A stretch of 64,000 bases of DNA from Patiria pectinifera (GCA_029964075.1 CM057147.1:24015513-24079512), one strand, 5' to 3'. Positions 24,560 through 36,419 are shown, counted from the stretch's first letter. The notes: generated from the letters alone by a model not told the origin. Translations and numbers: made by a program.

Positions 24560-25450
24560 GAGAATCCTCCGTGGCGAAAAGAGGGACAAATGGTGTCTCC
24601 CGTTAGTGACAAGGTTAAAGATATCGTAGGGTTTTTGAGGAGAGTGGAATTCCATGAAGGTAAACTGCGATGCCAGCGCAGTGCAGAGCTGAGACGAACC
24701 CTGGAGAGGTGTCTCTTTCACCGTAACAAAGAGGAAAAGCATGGCTGCTGGACTTTGGAGGAGACACGGGAATGTTTTGCCTCGGGGAAAGGAGCTGGAC
24801 TATTCCATGCTGTCCCTGAAACAGAAAGAAGGTGTGGACTTGAAAGAGGCCTGTGAATACTTGCCGGACATCAAACGTGGAGAAACGGATATGAAATGCC
24901 ATGGCATGATTGCGGAATCCATGCTTCGTGGAGCCAACAAAATTATGTTCAAAATCTGGCCACAATAAGACGGCTGGGGCATTACTGCGACAACTGCCAT
25001 TTCACGTGCTTTGGAGAAGAGTGTTATGAGTATCAGTGACCAGCTGATATACATGTACTCAGTGCCGCTGTCAATAGTCAATTTAGACAAGTTTAACACT
25101 CTTTCTGAAGAATCACAGAATCACACTCCCACAGAAACACACTTCCAAGAAACCCAGACTGATGAACATGAAGACGAAGTGAAGTGGCTCTGTAAGCGGT
25201 ACAAGGCTTGTAGTTGGCTGGTGTTTGAGATGCTTGACTTGCATTCATTCGTAAACAGCAACGGGAGACTGTGCCGGCTACTTTGCAGCTACGCGCTGTC
25301 CACATGCACTCCTTTCCTCCCCAATCTACAACATGGAGCACGTCCTGCAAAATGGACAACCAGAAGCTCTTGGGCATGTTCAGGCTAGAAAGCCCGGTCT
25401 CGTACCCGTCATCCAAGGACCTTGGTCACCATGATCATTGAATGCAGCTG
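24560..25450 (+). pseudogene. Degraded intronless Fic-domain relic
   Basis: Reading across this stretch gives pieces of a Fic/AMPylation-fold protein. The clearest is HSFVNSNGRLCRLL followed by CSYALSTCTPF, a decayed form of the known Fic motif HPFxDGNGRxxR and of the segment that follows it in animal Fic proteins. An upstream piece reads KHGCWTLEETRE and a downstream piece QARKPGLVP. It is broken in several places and has no introns, so it is a fossil, perhaps a retrocopy or a remnant of a mobile cargo gene. It sits between CENP-Q and RFC2. Confidence 0.55.
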
Positions 25451-25852
25451 GCATGGCTGGAAGGTAATATCGATCGACCGGTCGTTGGCATGGAAGCGGC
25501 GTGCGCGTCATTTAAAGTAGAATACCCTGAGGGGAATGACCATCAATTTTTCAGGTTGTCTGACGTAACAAAAGTCACTGACAATTTGTTTTAAATGATT
25601 GCAAGCACGCAGGCATGCAAATTACTGCACGATCCATAGGGGCAGGTTGATTTGTGGACAATGGTGGAAGGAGTTCCTCCCCCCTATGTACATGCAAATT
25701 TGTAATAATAAAATTTAGGTATTAAAATTTGTGTTAATTATGTACATGAAAACGAGACTAGCAATTCTCCCCCCCCCCTCTCCCCCACCCCCTCTCCCCC
25801 ACCCCTACTCCTAGAACTATGAGGCTCCACGTAGTCATAGTTCTAGGTACGG
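25451..25852. other. Spacer with C-rich tract and small palindrome
   Basis: A CCCCCTCTCCCCCACCCC tract at 25769-25806 is followed by the hairpin CCTAGAACTATGA ... TCATAGTTCTAGG at 25810-25847. A second C-rich tract near 26437-26460 lies at the far side of the adjacent foldback element, suggesting that both belong to one repeat. Confidence 0.45.
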
Positions 25853-25858
25853 AAAAAG

Positions 25859-26430
25859 TTCCATACTCGGATGTCAATTTATCTGCTACCAAACATATTA
25901 ATTGTCACCTCACCTTGTCATTTGAACCAAGAGAAATCCAGGAAGCTGTGTACAGGTGAAAAAAATTTACTCAAAATGTGTTTTTAGAGCACATTTTGGA
26001 TGCATACGTCGTGCAGAACTAACTTGAAGCAGCCGGTCAAAACTGATTGAAGTGGCTGAAAAGACAGCGGTACGTTATACACGTGACATCAACAACCATG
26101 ACGTCGCATGAGCCTGCCAATGATAGTGCAATACGTCATTATGAATATTTATTTTCTCATGAATATTTAGTTTTTTTCAATGGATACTTCAAATACGTCC
26201 AAAGATTGATTATTGCAACAGCGATCGTGCGCGGCCTAGTGGTTAAGAGTCTCGTGTATCAAGCAGGCATCAGAGGTTCGAATCCCGATGAAGTAACTGA
26301 CTGATTAATAAATAGAAATTAGGGAAAGGAGAGGGTGAGAGTAGAGGAGGGAAAGTGGAGGAATAACCATAAGAGATGTAACTTTTGGCGCTAGAAAATT
26401 AATTGAAAAAAGTGACGTCCGAGTACGGAA
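25859..26430. mobile_element. Inverted-repeat element containing a tRNA-like insert
   Basis: The ends are TTCCATACTCGGATGTCA and TGACGTCCGAGTACGGAA, inverted copies with two mismatches. Inside, 26224-26300 carries a tRNA-like pair: GGCCTAGTGGTTAAGAG (box A) and AGGTTCGAATCCCGA (box B). The insert may be a SINE in plus orientation. Superfamily not assigned. Confidence 0.55.
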
Positions 26431-26827
26431 ATTTTTCCCCCCACCCCCTCTCCCACCCCCATATACTCGGGTATACTACCTGACTACTGCTTTTGTACTG
26501 GCTGTGATGAGCTGTGTAAAGTTAGGTGTGCAACTGTGCATTGCATCTGCATTGTAAATCCTGTGAAATGTAATTTAGTGTAATGTGACTGATATAGTCC
26601 AGCTAGTTCATGTAGTTACTGAGCTAGCCTACAGCTCAAGCTTTGTCATATCAGCTTTTTCTTCCCAAACGGTATTTTAAAATAAGATAGACTAAAACTA
26701 TTTAATATATGTTGTCCTTCAGTCAATCTTTGATACATAAAACTTACTGCGATTCGAGGGGAAGAACCACTTGAATTGCAATTTACTGCCGAGTGATCGA
26801 TCGCTCAAAACGAGCGAGGGTAGTGTT

Positions 26828-28090
26828 GTCGAGCGCAATTTGAGCCTCCCACGCAAGTTTAAACTTGCGCGCGCAAGTTTAAACTTGCGCGAGGGACTCC
26901 TGAAGCACGCAAATTACACCGCGCCATTTTAATTTGCGTGCGCAAGTTTAAACTTGCGCAAAGGCGATCGCAACCTTCTTTTGCGGGCGGGATTTTCATT
27001 GATGAAGATTTTTTTTTTCAAAACACGAGTACATGGAGAAATAATGGAATAAATGAATGAATAAAGAAATAAACAAAAAGGGGAATTCAATTAGCGTCAA
27101 TGTAAATGAAACATTGAGATTTAGCAGTGCTTATCAGAGAAGTTGTTTAAGGGTACGTAGGGGCGGGGCCAGGGAGGGGACCGGGCAAGCAATCAACTTA
27201 AGCACACTAGCGGCGATTGCTTGGAAAGTGTACTGAAGTTGTTCAAAAATGGAGACCGGCTTCAAGTTTTTTGCTTTGTAAACCTAATTAGCATTTTATT
27301 TATATTCTTGAATGTAAATAAATCATAATTTCCTAGATCTGTGTAACCCGCTGTTAACGTAAAAAGAATGATTATGATCCCTTCAATTGTTCAAGTTTTG
27401 ACATTATACTAATCATTTACATTATTTTTAAAATGCCTATGTATTCTACAATTAAAAAAGTACTTACTCTTAAAAAAATACTAATTAATTTAACAATTAA
27501 TAAATTGTACGGTACAATAATTCATACTGTTTTTAGAAATACTTGCATAACATTTCGAGCGCTGTGTACACTTCAAAAATGCATAATTTGAAAAAAAAAT
27601 TAATGAATGCATTACTAATTTAATTAATTAATTAAATGTATTACTTTAACAAATATTTTTTATTGCAGGCTCAATAATTCATATTAAAAAATATTTACAA
27701 CTTAAAAATGCTATGCATATAAAATGGTAATTATTTTAAAAAGTAAATAAATTTGCAAATGATTTAATTAATGAATTTAATCAAATGTTTCAAAAAAAGG
27801 CATTAAGGCATTGTCTCCCGAAGCTCAGTGATGCTATTAAATCGGAGAAAAATCTGCTTTAAAAACAATGTTACATATCTGCATGAGTATACCCAGGGCC
27901 AGGGCAAAATAGTTTAGCGGCTCCTGCCGGGAAAATCTATGCAGTGCGCAAGTTTAAACTTGCGTGCGCAATTTGTAGCAAGGAAATGAATGTGCGCGCA
28001 AGTTTAAACTTGCGTGCGCGCAGGTTTGAACTTGCGCGCGCAAGTTTAAACTTGCGCGGGGGACTCACTTTGCGCTCGACAGTGTCAAAT
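26828..28090. mobile_element. Palindrome-studded non-autonomous DNA transposon upstream of RFC2
   Basis: The left end GTGTTGTCGAGCGCAATTTGAG and the right end, reverse-complemented ACACTGTCGAGCGCAAAGTGAG, form terminal inverted repeats. Each end carries several copies of the perfect palindrome GCGCAAGTTTAAACTTGCGC or close variants, about seven in all. The interior (27000-27900) is very AT-rich with no open frame of note. The right end lies about 400 bp before the RFC2 start codon. Confidence 0.65.
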
Positions 28091-28496
28091 ACACGCGCGG
28101 TTGTTTACATCATCAACCTCGTTACAGGTTTGGCTTCATCACGAACAGCAAAATCATGTAGATCACTGGGAATGAAGTAGAGTACTTCGAATGGAGTAAG
28201 AACGTTCACGTCTATTGGATTGATCTTGGGAAATGCGCGTACAAGAACCAATCACATAGCCCGTTATACGTGCAAGATCTGTGACCCTCTGGTGGCGCGA
28301 AACATGCTGAAGTATAACACGTTGATATGACAATGTATGAGGAATGATGTTCAGGCGTAGATGATGTTGTCTTGCTATTCAAATGCGCACTAAATCTGCA
28401 AGTGCAAGTAATTTGAAAATAAGAAACAGTACTCAGTACTGACATTAGGCCTATTTCACATGAGAACGCAAGGAATCGTGTTAATTGTTCGTTGAA
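28091..28496 (+). promoter_or_regulatory. Probable RFC2 promoter and 5' UTR region
   Basis: This is the unique sequence between the transposon end and the RFC2 ATG. I see no TATA box at a convincing position. The region is defined only by its place, so the promoter call is inference. Confidence 0.3.
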
Positions 28497-31400
28497 ATGG
28501 AGGACAAAGAGGAGCGTATGGAAACGGAAGCGACGGACACGATAAACGAAGGAAAGCAGTCGACATCGGCTGACAAATCGAGTAAGAAATCCAAGTACGA
28601 ATTGCCATGGTGAGTTACATACAGCCTACGGCCTTTCATTAATTTGAGAAATTCCTATAATTGGCTGTTTCGGCAACCGGCCGAAACAGCCGTTGTTTTC
28701 GTTAAGAAAAAAAAATAAAGATTTTTATTTTATTAGGCCTACTTGATTATTTTTCTTTTCAGTCATTTTGCCCATTGCTTTTGTACACGTTTTTTGTCCC
28801 CGCACTTTGGCCACTGAAATCCATCCGATAAAAGGCTTTATACTCCACTGTACTCGGCAGAACACACTTAGACCAGCACCTGCAGTTGTGCCCCGAACAT
28901 TTACGTCATCATGACGTCATCACGTGTCACATGATATGTCACATTATATGCGATTTTTCTGTTGTGACCATTTTCTAGCAGAATTCGGCTAGATCTGACA
29001 CAGATTGGGCTATTGCTGAACCCACCCACAATGCCCACTCAAACTACTGTTCACTGGCTATCTTGTTCATTCCATTATTCATCGTCAATTTGTCATCATT
29101 TTCATTATGAAATATTATTGTGTTTGCAGGGTTGAGAAGTATCGGCCAACTCTTCTGACAGACATTGTAGGAAACGAAGAGACCATCAGCAGGCTGGAAG
29201 TATTCTCCAGAGAAGGCAATGTGCCCAACGTCATCATTGCTGTAAGTATGGACGCGTTTGTCACAATCTGGCAAATGTTTACCCATTGTTACTCATGCCA
29301 ACTTGCACAGTTGCAACATTTGTTGCTTTTTTTGCGCATGGCTAGTTGACATGCCGATTAGGCTTAATTATTCAGCTTCCAAGTCCTAGTGCACGCATAC
29401 TTTTTTGCACTCAGCTAATCCCTTTTCTTTTTTCCTTGGGCTAAATGGTATCGATAAGCATAATATTGCAAAATAAACTACAAAATTGGAAAGTTTTTGC
29501 AGACTTGTGTTGTTTTCTCTGCAGCTTTAATACTTAAATATGACACTGTTGGAAAATAGTGCACAAATGCTTTTTCTGAAAGGATTTGTACACAGCTGAT
29601 GATGTCTGAAGTTTACATTCCCTTCAAAAAAATAAATAAGTTGAAATATTATTGAATGAATTGTGACAGTTTTTAGGATTGATGTCAGAATGTGACCTTG
29701 AGTGCAGAAAGACATGCAAAACAAAATCAGGACAACCCTACTCACTCTTTAGCTGACAAAATTCTGCAAAATTTTAATGAGGCAAAGAAAAGGTCCTCAC
29801 TATTCCACAAGTTGCCAAGTTTAAAATCTCAATTCAATTTTGGAAGGAGACTTTTCTTCAATATTTTGCACCTGAGAGTGAAGTCAGGTGATACCAATTT
29901 GAGGCTAAAGACTAGACTGGTACATGTCCAGCAACCATGGTCCAACTGTTTGAAAAGACAGACCTCTTCATTAGTCTGGTGACTGATGGAGAAATGTGTC
30001 GAAATAAAGACCAGTACCAGACATGCCAGATGTTTCTTTTGGCACAGTTGATTGATGGAGTACTGAAGCGGTGTTGGACTGGTTGTTTGTTGTGCCAGTC
30101 TATTTTCTTGTATTTGCATGTTTTCAATACCTTAAGTTTTGGGACTCTCATACAGAGTATTGAGAGTCCTAAATTTTTGGACTAGCTGGGTTGATGTAAA
30201 CACGTAGTAAGGCCAAATAAAAAAAACATGTTTAGCATCCCCGCCCGCTTCCTTTTTGGAGGCCGCCTCCTTTTTTTTCCTTTTTTTTTTAAAATAGCAA
30301 AAATGTGGACCGATCCATCGTGAAATCAAATACTTGCAAGTCGAAACAATGTAAAGTAAAAGTAAGACCATGCTGGAAAACTATTAAAAACACTGTAAAT
30401 ATGTTTAATTCTCTTGTCCAGCATGTCTGTTTCAAAATTGTATCTTTGAACAGTGTATAAACCAATGTTTACCGGCTATCTTGAAAAAAAAAAAGGCCCC
30501 GCCTCCTCCTTTTTTTTTCAAAAACCCAGACACTAAACATTTTTTTTTTACTTGGCCTAACACTGACACACTTCTTTTTTGCCTCTTGCTAGCAAAAATG
30601 GACAATTTTTTACCATGAACATGTTGAAAGTGCATCATTGAAATAACAGTTTTATGCATTTCTGCCGATGACTGCATTACAGTCGAGTCTCGTTAATACA
30701 AACTCGTTCAGACCTAGCCAAATTGTTTGTTTTATCAGAATTTTGTATTAAGAGGAACATCAGTCCCATTCGTTGTGCACATCAATGCACAGTCGGGACT
30801 AAGGCTTTTTGTTTGTTGTAACCAGAATTTTGTATTAACAGAGTTTGTACTAACGAGATTCGACTGTATTTATTTTAGGGTCCCCCTGGCACAGGCAAGA
30901 CCACTAGTATCCTGTGCCTATGCCATGCACTGCTTGGACCTAACTACAAAGATGCAGTGCTGGAGATGAACGCATCCAATGACAGGTAATTAGAAGTTCA
31001 AATCTTTCCCAAGTCAATTGCCGACAGGTTAAACAGGGGCGTGAAATCTCAGCTTTATAGCTGATTTCAGCTTTTTTGTTTTGGATTTCAGCTTTTTTCC
31101 ATCACTTGATGTGTACAAAAGTGTAGGAGATTTCCAAAGTTCAGCTTTTTTACACATTTTTCAGCTGTTTTCGGCTATTTTCAGCTATTTTTATCAGAGT
31201 TCACTCACACCCCTGTTAAACCCAGACAGGATTCTATTGTTAACATATTACGCCCAACCTTAGTTTTTCAGAATTTTGTAAATGCGAGGAAGAAAAATCG
31301 AAAGCTTTTCTGAATTTTTTTTATCACAATTTGAAGTAACATTGAATTATTTCAGACAAAACGTGGGGAAATTACTGCATGATTATGACAAAATCTCAAG

Positions 31401-34400
31401 AAATGTTGTTAAAAAAATTGGCAAACTTTCTCAAGGCTAGAAAGATTTTTTGGTGGATGGGGATTAATAAACCCAATAAAACCCAGTCCCAGTGCCAAGT
31501 TTCAGAAATTTTAGTGACTGACATTTTTAACTGGCAGATCTGTTTGATATATTTTTTTTCAATTTGCAGAGGTATTGATGTCGTCAGAAATAAGATCAAA
31601 ACGTTTGCCCAGAAGAAGGTCACACTTCCCAAGGGTCGGCAAAAGGTCATTATTCTGGATGAAGCAGACAGGTAGGAGGGCTGTCATTTGGTGTTTTGTT
31701 TCCAGCAATCTAGAAACACAATCTCTTGGCTCCAACTGATGCATGTAGTGGCACTCCTTTAGTTAGAATATCAAATTCCATCTTAGGCCAAAAAAAAAAA
31801 AATATTCGGTCTCTGGTCAGACCAAAGTTCCGGAATTGACGCGACGATGCGGCTTTTTTTCTTGTTTTTGCTTTTCTTTTTTTTTCTTCAAGCTTGGATT
31901 GTGCAGACAAGGTGGGTACTATTTTGCTTTAGGTGTCCTCATGTTCATTGGTTTCCTCCATAATTTGCCTTGGTGCTCTCGATCATTTGCCTTGGTGCAA
32001 TGTCCCATTCCTTGGTGCTCTTTGGTAAAAAAAAATTGAGGAGGTGCGGCAATAGAGGGCGCTGTTGGAGCTACCGTGGAACATTTTGGGAAAAAAAAAA
32101 GATTGACGCGCATGATTAAAATCGACGCGTGCGCTGACCAGAGACCGACTTATTATTTTTTTTGGCCTTATCAATAGTTTCATTGCGGTACCCGCTGCTA
32201 CATCAGATTCAAACCAGCCAGCCGATCCCGGCAAGTTGGATGGTCGAGTGGTACGATGTCTACACAACAAAGCAGGAGGTCGTGGGTGTGAGCCCCGCCC
32301 AAGTTATTTTCTTGGTTTTTCTTCTCACTTTCACTTGGGGAGGGGGGGACACTGAGTATAGAGTGTTTATACGTCGGTGAATGGCAAAACCTAATATTGA
32401 ATAGTCTAGGTATTGCAACAGTTGTTGCACTGAGCTAGTTCCAGGGTCATTTTTCTAAACCTTGGCATGGTCCCTGACTTCGCCTTCATTTCGGGTTGTA
32501 GAATTATTAATGTGCCAACCAAGGGGGCCGTCTATAAAGTATGTACGCTCTGAGGGGGAGTGGGGGGTTATTAACATCATATATACACCGTTACACATTT
32601 TATGTTGATTTCTAATTTTTCTTTTTCATTCCACGCAGCATGACGAGCGGTGCCCAGCAGGCCCTACGACGCACCATGGAGATCTACTCCAAGACCACCC
32701 GCTTCGCCCTGGCCTGCAACACCTCGGACAAGATCATCGAGCCCATCCAGTCGCGCTGCGCCGTGCTGCGATACTCGCGGCTGACAGACAAGCAGCTCCT
32801 ACAGCGGCTGATGGAGATTGCTGAGCAGGAAGCGATCGAATGCACGGATGACGGGCTGGAGGCTGTCATCTACACGGCGCAGGGTGATATGAGACAGGTG
32901 AGTGTTGTAACTGTGCATGTTGCTGCATTTGACAGCATACAGGCGAAACAGCCTGCCCCTGCCAAATTGGTGGAGCGGCAAAGCTGCCTATCCCATGGAG
33001 TAAGCAAGGCGAAGTCTTGTATATTATCAAAGAAATGGACCTATTATGTATTTTCTGTTGATTTAATTGACTTTTAATTAAAGGTAGGATAGATTATTAT
33101 TATTATTATTATTGTTATTAATCATTTCTGGTAATGAAACCAAGGATTCCTCAAAAGCGCCCTAGGCACTGTAGCTCGCAAGCCTGAAGAAACCTGTGGA
33201 GAGAAGACAATGAGAAGAATTTACAGTTTTAGAGGTGGGAGGAAAAGCCCAGAAGAATATTCTGGGGAAAACCCACGGAATCAGGCAGGGACTGAAAACC
33301 CAATCCACATATTAGCCCAGGCAGGATTCGAACCCGGCCTGGGCCAATATGTGGATTGGGTTTTCAGTCCCTGCCTGATTCCGTGATCATTTGTCATTTG
33401 TGCATTTGTCTCGTGTGAAGCAGCAAAAGTGCTCAAAATCTAAAGACGGGTGCTTGACAACCAACTGAATGATTTGTATTCTGAGAAAACAATATTGTAG
33501 GACTTCCATTTCAATTCAAAAGTTGCCGAGTCATGTTTTGAATTGCGCCCGAAATCAGCATCCGGGACACCTCACTCAGCTGATTGCAGCTACGCGATGA
33601 CACGCACTGAACCGACAAATAACAAAACCGCATGCGCGTGTGCATCGTGTCGACGCTTACGCGCACCATTCACGGATTCGCCCAACTATAAACCCACTGC
33701 TAAAGGAAATGGCCTTCTTTTATTGTCCTCTTCCAAATGACAGCGTGCCAGAAAGAACAATTTTGCAGGGAGTGTAGTGCCACTATTATCTTTGAACCAA
33801 GTGAGCTTTTCAACAATATTTTTGTCACTTACTTTTTTTGGATAGCTGCAAATGATCTACTACCGTTAAGAAAATAACTACTGATTTTTATGACTTATTT
33901 TGGCTCTGTTTAATGGCAGGCGATTAACAACATGCAGTCTACACATTCCGGGTTTGGTGTTATCAACAGTGAGAATGTGTTCAAGGTGAGACCATCTTGC
34001 TCAAAACTGTTTATACCTTATGTAAAATATCTTAGCTGTCTTTGACTAGAAAATCACGCGGATGCCTATGGTGAGATTCTTTATACCAATGAACTAGCAT
34101 GCAGATTTTTGCAACTTGTTGCATATTCACTAGATTTTGCAGGTTTTGACCAATCACGTGATCAGGAGAAAAGAGTTACAGGGCTGTCCATTTTCGAATA
34201 ATTCCGTATTCCATTAATTGAAACTGCGTTTGACTGAATATTGGGATATTCAAAACTGCTAGCTGTAACTGCATGTACAAAGGTTAGAGAGGTACATGTA
34301 GTTAACATTGACCAACAACAAAGCGTTGGAACACCAACCCATGAAAGAAACATGCTTGGTTCACAAACATGTACGAGGTTTAATAATAGCCGTTACTACC

Positions 34401-36419
34401 ACTTGCTGTGATTGGCAGGTGTGTGACGAGCCCCACCCAATCCTGATCAAGGACATGTTTGCCAAGTGCATCGAGGGAGACATTGACAAGGCTTACGAGG
34501 TGATGGACCACATGTGGGACATGGGTTACGCCCCCGAGGACATCATCTCAAACATGTTCAGAGTCTGCAAGACGTATGACATGGCTGAGTATCTCAAGCT
34601 GGAGTTTATCAAGGTTGGTCTACTGAGCTTATTGTCTAGCATTTCCCCTTTTGTACTTTCTTGTCCTGTCTTGTCCTGTCCTGTTCTATCCTGCCTTGTC
34701 CTGTCCTGTCTTGACCTGTCTTGACCTGTCTTGTCCTGTCCTGTCTTGTCCTGTCCTGTCTGGTCCTGTCTTGTCTTGTCCTGTCTTGTCCTGTCCTGTC
34801 CTGTCTTGTCCTGTCTTGTCCTGTCTTGTCCTGTCCTGTCTTGTCCTGTCCTGTCTTGTCCTATCCTGTCCTGTCTTGTCCTGTCTTGTCCTGTCCTGTC
34901 TTGTCCTGTCCTGTCTTGTCCTGTCTTGTCCTGTCCTGTCTTGTCCTGTCCTGTCTTGTCCTGTCCTGTCTGGTCCTGTCCTGTCTTGTCCTGTCTTGTC
35001 CTGTCCTGTCCTGTCTTGTCCTGTCTTGTCCTGTCCTGTCCTGTCTTGTCCTGTCTTGTCCTGTCCTGTCTTGTCCTGTCTTGTCCTGTCCTGTCTTGTT
35101 CTGTTTTGTCCTGTCGTGTCCTGTCTTGCCCTGTCCTGTCCTGTCCTGTCCTGTCCTGTCCTGTCCTGTCCTGTCCTGTCCTGTCCTGTCCTGTCCTGTC
35201 CTGTCCTGTCCTGTCCTGTCTTGTCCTGTCCTGTCCTAGCTGTCTTGCCCTGTCCTGTCCTGTCTTGTTCTGTCTTGTCTTGTCCTGTCTTGTCCTGTCC
35301 TGTCCTGTTTTGTCCTGTCTTGCCCTGTCTTGCCCTGTCTTGCCCTGTCTTGTCCTGTCTTGTCCTGTCCTGTCTTGTTCTTTCTTGTCTTGTCCTGTCT
35401 TGTCCTGTCCTGTCCTGTCCTGTTCTGGTTCCATTATATAAATACCATCTTTTAGTGTGGTCGCCTGTCATTAGTTGTGCTGTTGTGTGCATTGCTGTTG
35501 TGTGACATGGAGGAATCGCATACCCAACGCGAGAGAAAGTGAAGGTTGGTGTGCTTAGCTGCCATCTTGCCTTGCATCTTTGGATTATGTCTACTGTCAA
35601 GTCCTATCTGCTTTTATAGTAACATTTGGAGTGTTCTGAGTGACCCGTCCTGTCCTAGATTAGTGAGTGCTTTCCTATGGAGTCGTGTCCAACAGTCTGA
35701 GGTCGTAAAGTCTGTCTTGTCTTGTTTTGTCTAATTCTGTCCCGTCCTGTCATGTCTTGTTCTGTGTAGTGGTGGGAGAAATCTGAGATTTAAAAATCCG
35801 GTTATCCTCATTTTAATCAAACCGAATAATGGTTGTCTGATTTCATCGGAAGTTCCCATCCAGCTCACAGTCATGCCAACAAAAAGTGACGAGTGAGCAG
35901 TGAGGTGCCACATGAAATGTCCTCCCTGTGACTGGGTGTAGTTTGCAGGATTCAATGACCACTGGGCCTTTACAAAAACACTCCAGAGCTGTAATGTTGG
36001 GGGAAAAATGGATGGGATCTATACAAAGAAAACCACTACCAGATGAACACAGTTACAATCAGAAATCAGAGATGTTCATGTCTTTTTTTAGCCTGTCACA
36101 CACAAAAATCCAAGGCCTCCTTTTTTTTAAGGTTGGTTTCGAATGTCTGATTTTCAAAATCCAAACTGCATAGTGGAATTCAAACCGAATGTTAAAAAAA
36201 AAATTGGCTTTAAATCCCACCATTAGTCCTGTCAAGTTACCATCTTTTTTTCATCATTTTGCAAAAATAAGTTCACAACATCCTCTTGTCATTCTTATGT
36301 CGCAGGAGATTGGATTCACACACTTAAGGATCGCAGAGGGAGTGAACTCACTGCTGCAACTCAGCGGTTTGCTTGCCAGGCTGTGCCAAAAGGGAATGTT
36401 ACCCGCTGAAGAATCTTGA
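28497..36419 (+). CDS. RFC2: Replication factor C subunit 2 (clamp-loader small subunit)
   Basis: Eight exons: 28497-28609, 29130-29241, 30879-30985, 31570-31671, 32639-32897, 33920-33985, 34419-34613, 36306-36419. They join by GT-AG with continuous phase into 355 residues, against 354 for human RFC2. RFC2 is an AAA+ ATPase subunit of the RFC clamp loader, which opens PCNA and places it on primer-template DNA in the nucleus; it also serves the alternative RFC complexes. Visible motifs are ELPWVEKYRP (about 35-44), Walker A GPPGTGKT (76-83), Walker B LDEAD (140-144), the arginine-bearing LRRTME (154-159) and the SRC motif (183-185). The C-terminal collar domain ends [16 protein letters not shown]. 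The protein is closely similar to vertebrate RFC2 throughout. The gene appears intact; the introns carry MITEs, SINE-like repeats and a large pentamer satellite. Confidence 0.97.
28755..29000. repeat. Dispersed repeat in RFC2 intron 1
   Basis: Contains TACGTCATCATGACGTCATC and GCAGAATTCGGCTAGATCTG. A clearly homologous stretch lies inverted at 47500-47760, matching in order over about 240 bp (GTACACGTTTTTTG ... ACACACTTAGACCAGCA ... GGCTAGATCTGACA). Class unknown. Confidence 0.6.
30211..30557. mobile_element. Harbinger-like MITE (GGCC ends, TAA target site)
   Basis: The element runs GGCCAAATAAAAAAAACATG ... AACATTTTTTTTTACTTGGCC, flanked by TAA on both sides. The interior holds CCCGCCCGCTTCC and its inverse-like CCCCGCCTCC. 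A TWA 3-bp duplication is characteristic of PIF/Harbinger. RFC2 intron 2. Confidence 0.7.
30680..30866. mobile_element. pogo/Tigger-like MITE with TA target duplication
   Basis: CAGTCGAGTCTCGTTAATAC at the left and GTACTAACGAGATTCGACTG at the right are inverted repeats flanked by TA. 187 bp, non-autonomous, ending 12 bp before RFC2 exon 3, so part of that exon's acceptor region may derive from sequence next to the element. Confidence 0.75.
31786..32167. mobile_element. Harbinger-like MITE, CGGTCTCTGGTCAG subfamily
   Basis: The ends GGCCAAAAAAAAA...TTCGGTCTCTGGTCAG and CTGACCAGAGACCGA...TTTTTTTTGGCC are inverted and flanked by TTA on both sides. An inverted-orientation copy lies at 61761-62148. 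RFC2 intron 4. Confidence 0.8.
32231..32302 (+). repeat. tRNA-like SINE head
   Basis: GGATGGTCGAGTGGTACGATG resembles box A and GTGGGTGTGAGCCCCGCC resembles box B, about 45 bp apart. It lies next to the MITE in RFC2 intron 4. I see no separate SINE body. Confidence 0.45.
33086..33402. repeat. SINE-like repeat ending in a long palindrome, RFC2 intron 5
   Basis: (TTA)n at 33090-33118 is followed by AAGCCTGAAGAAACCTGTGG, GGTGGGAGGAAAAGCCC, and a box B-like GGATTCGAACCCGG. From 33277 to about 33385 the sequence is palindromic: CACGGAATCAGGCAGGGAC ... CAGGATTCGAACCCGGCCTG ... GTCCCTGCCTGATTCCGTG. The inverse arm appears to be a secondary duplication of the SINE end. Confidence 0.65.
34661..35426. 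repeat. CTGTC/TTGTC pentanucleotide satellite in RFC2 intron 7
   Basis: About 766 bp is made of 5-bp units, CTGTC alternating irregularly with TTGTC, with an almost pure CCTGT block near 35120-35220. It begins 47 bp after the exon 7 donor. Because the unit is 5 bp and contains no stop, long open frames exist on both strands (SCPVL- and TGQDR-type repeats); these are not genes. Degenerate units trail at 35640-35770. Confidence 0.95.
35771..36305. other. Rest of RFC2 intron 7
   Basis: AT-rich sequence with a pair of loosely inverted stretches (AAATCCGGTTATCC... near 35795 and ...TCAAACCGAATGTTAAA near 36180) that may be the ends of an old element. No exon other than the annotated last one. Confidence 0.4.

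Noticed and set aside
24320-28497. Shared bidirectional promoter for CENP-Q and RFC2
   Set aside because: The genes are divergent but about 4.2 kb apart, with a pseudogene and transposons between them.
34526-35600. Several open frames of 170-304 codons on both strands (SCPVL and TGQDR repeats)
   Set aside because: They are produced by a stop-free 5-bp satellite inside an RFC2 intron and exist in every frame; there is no unique sequence or splice context.
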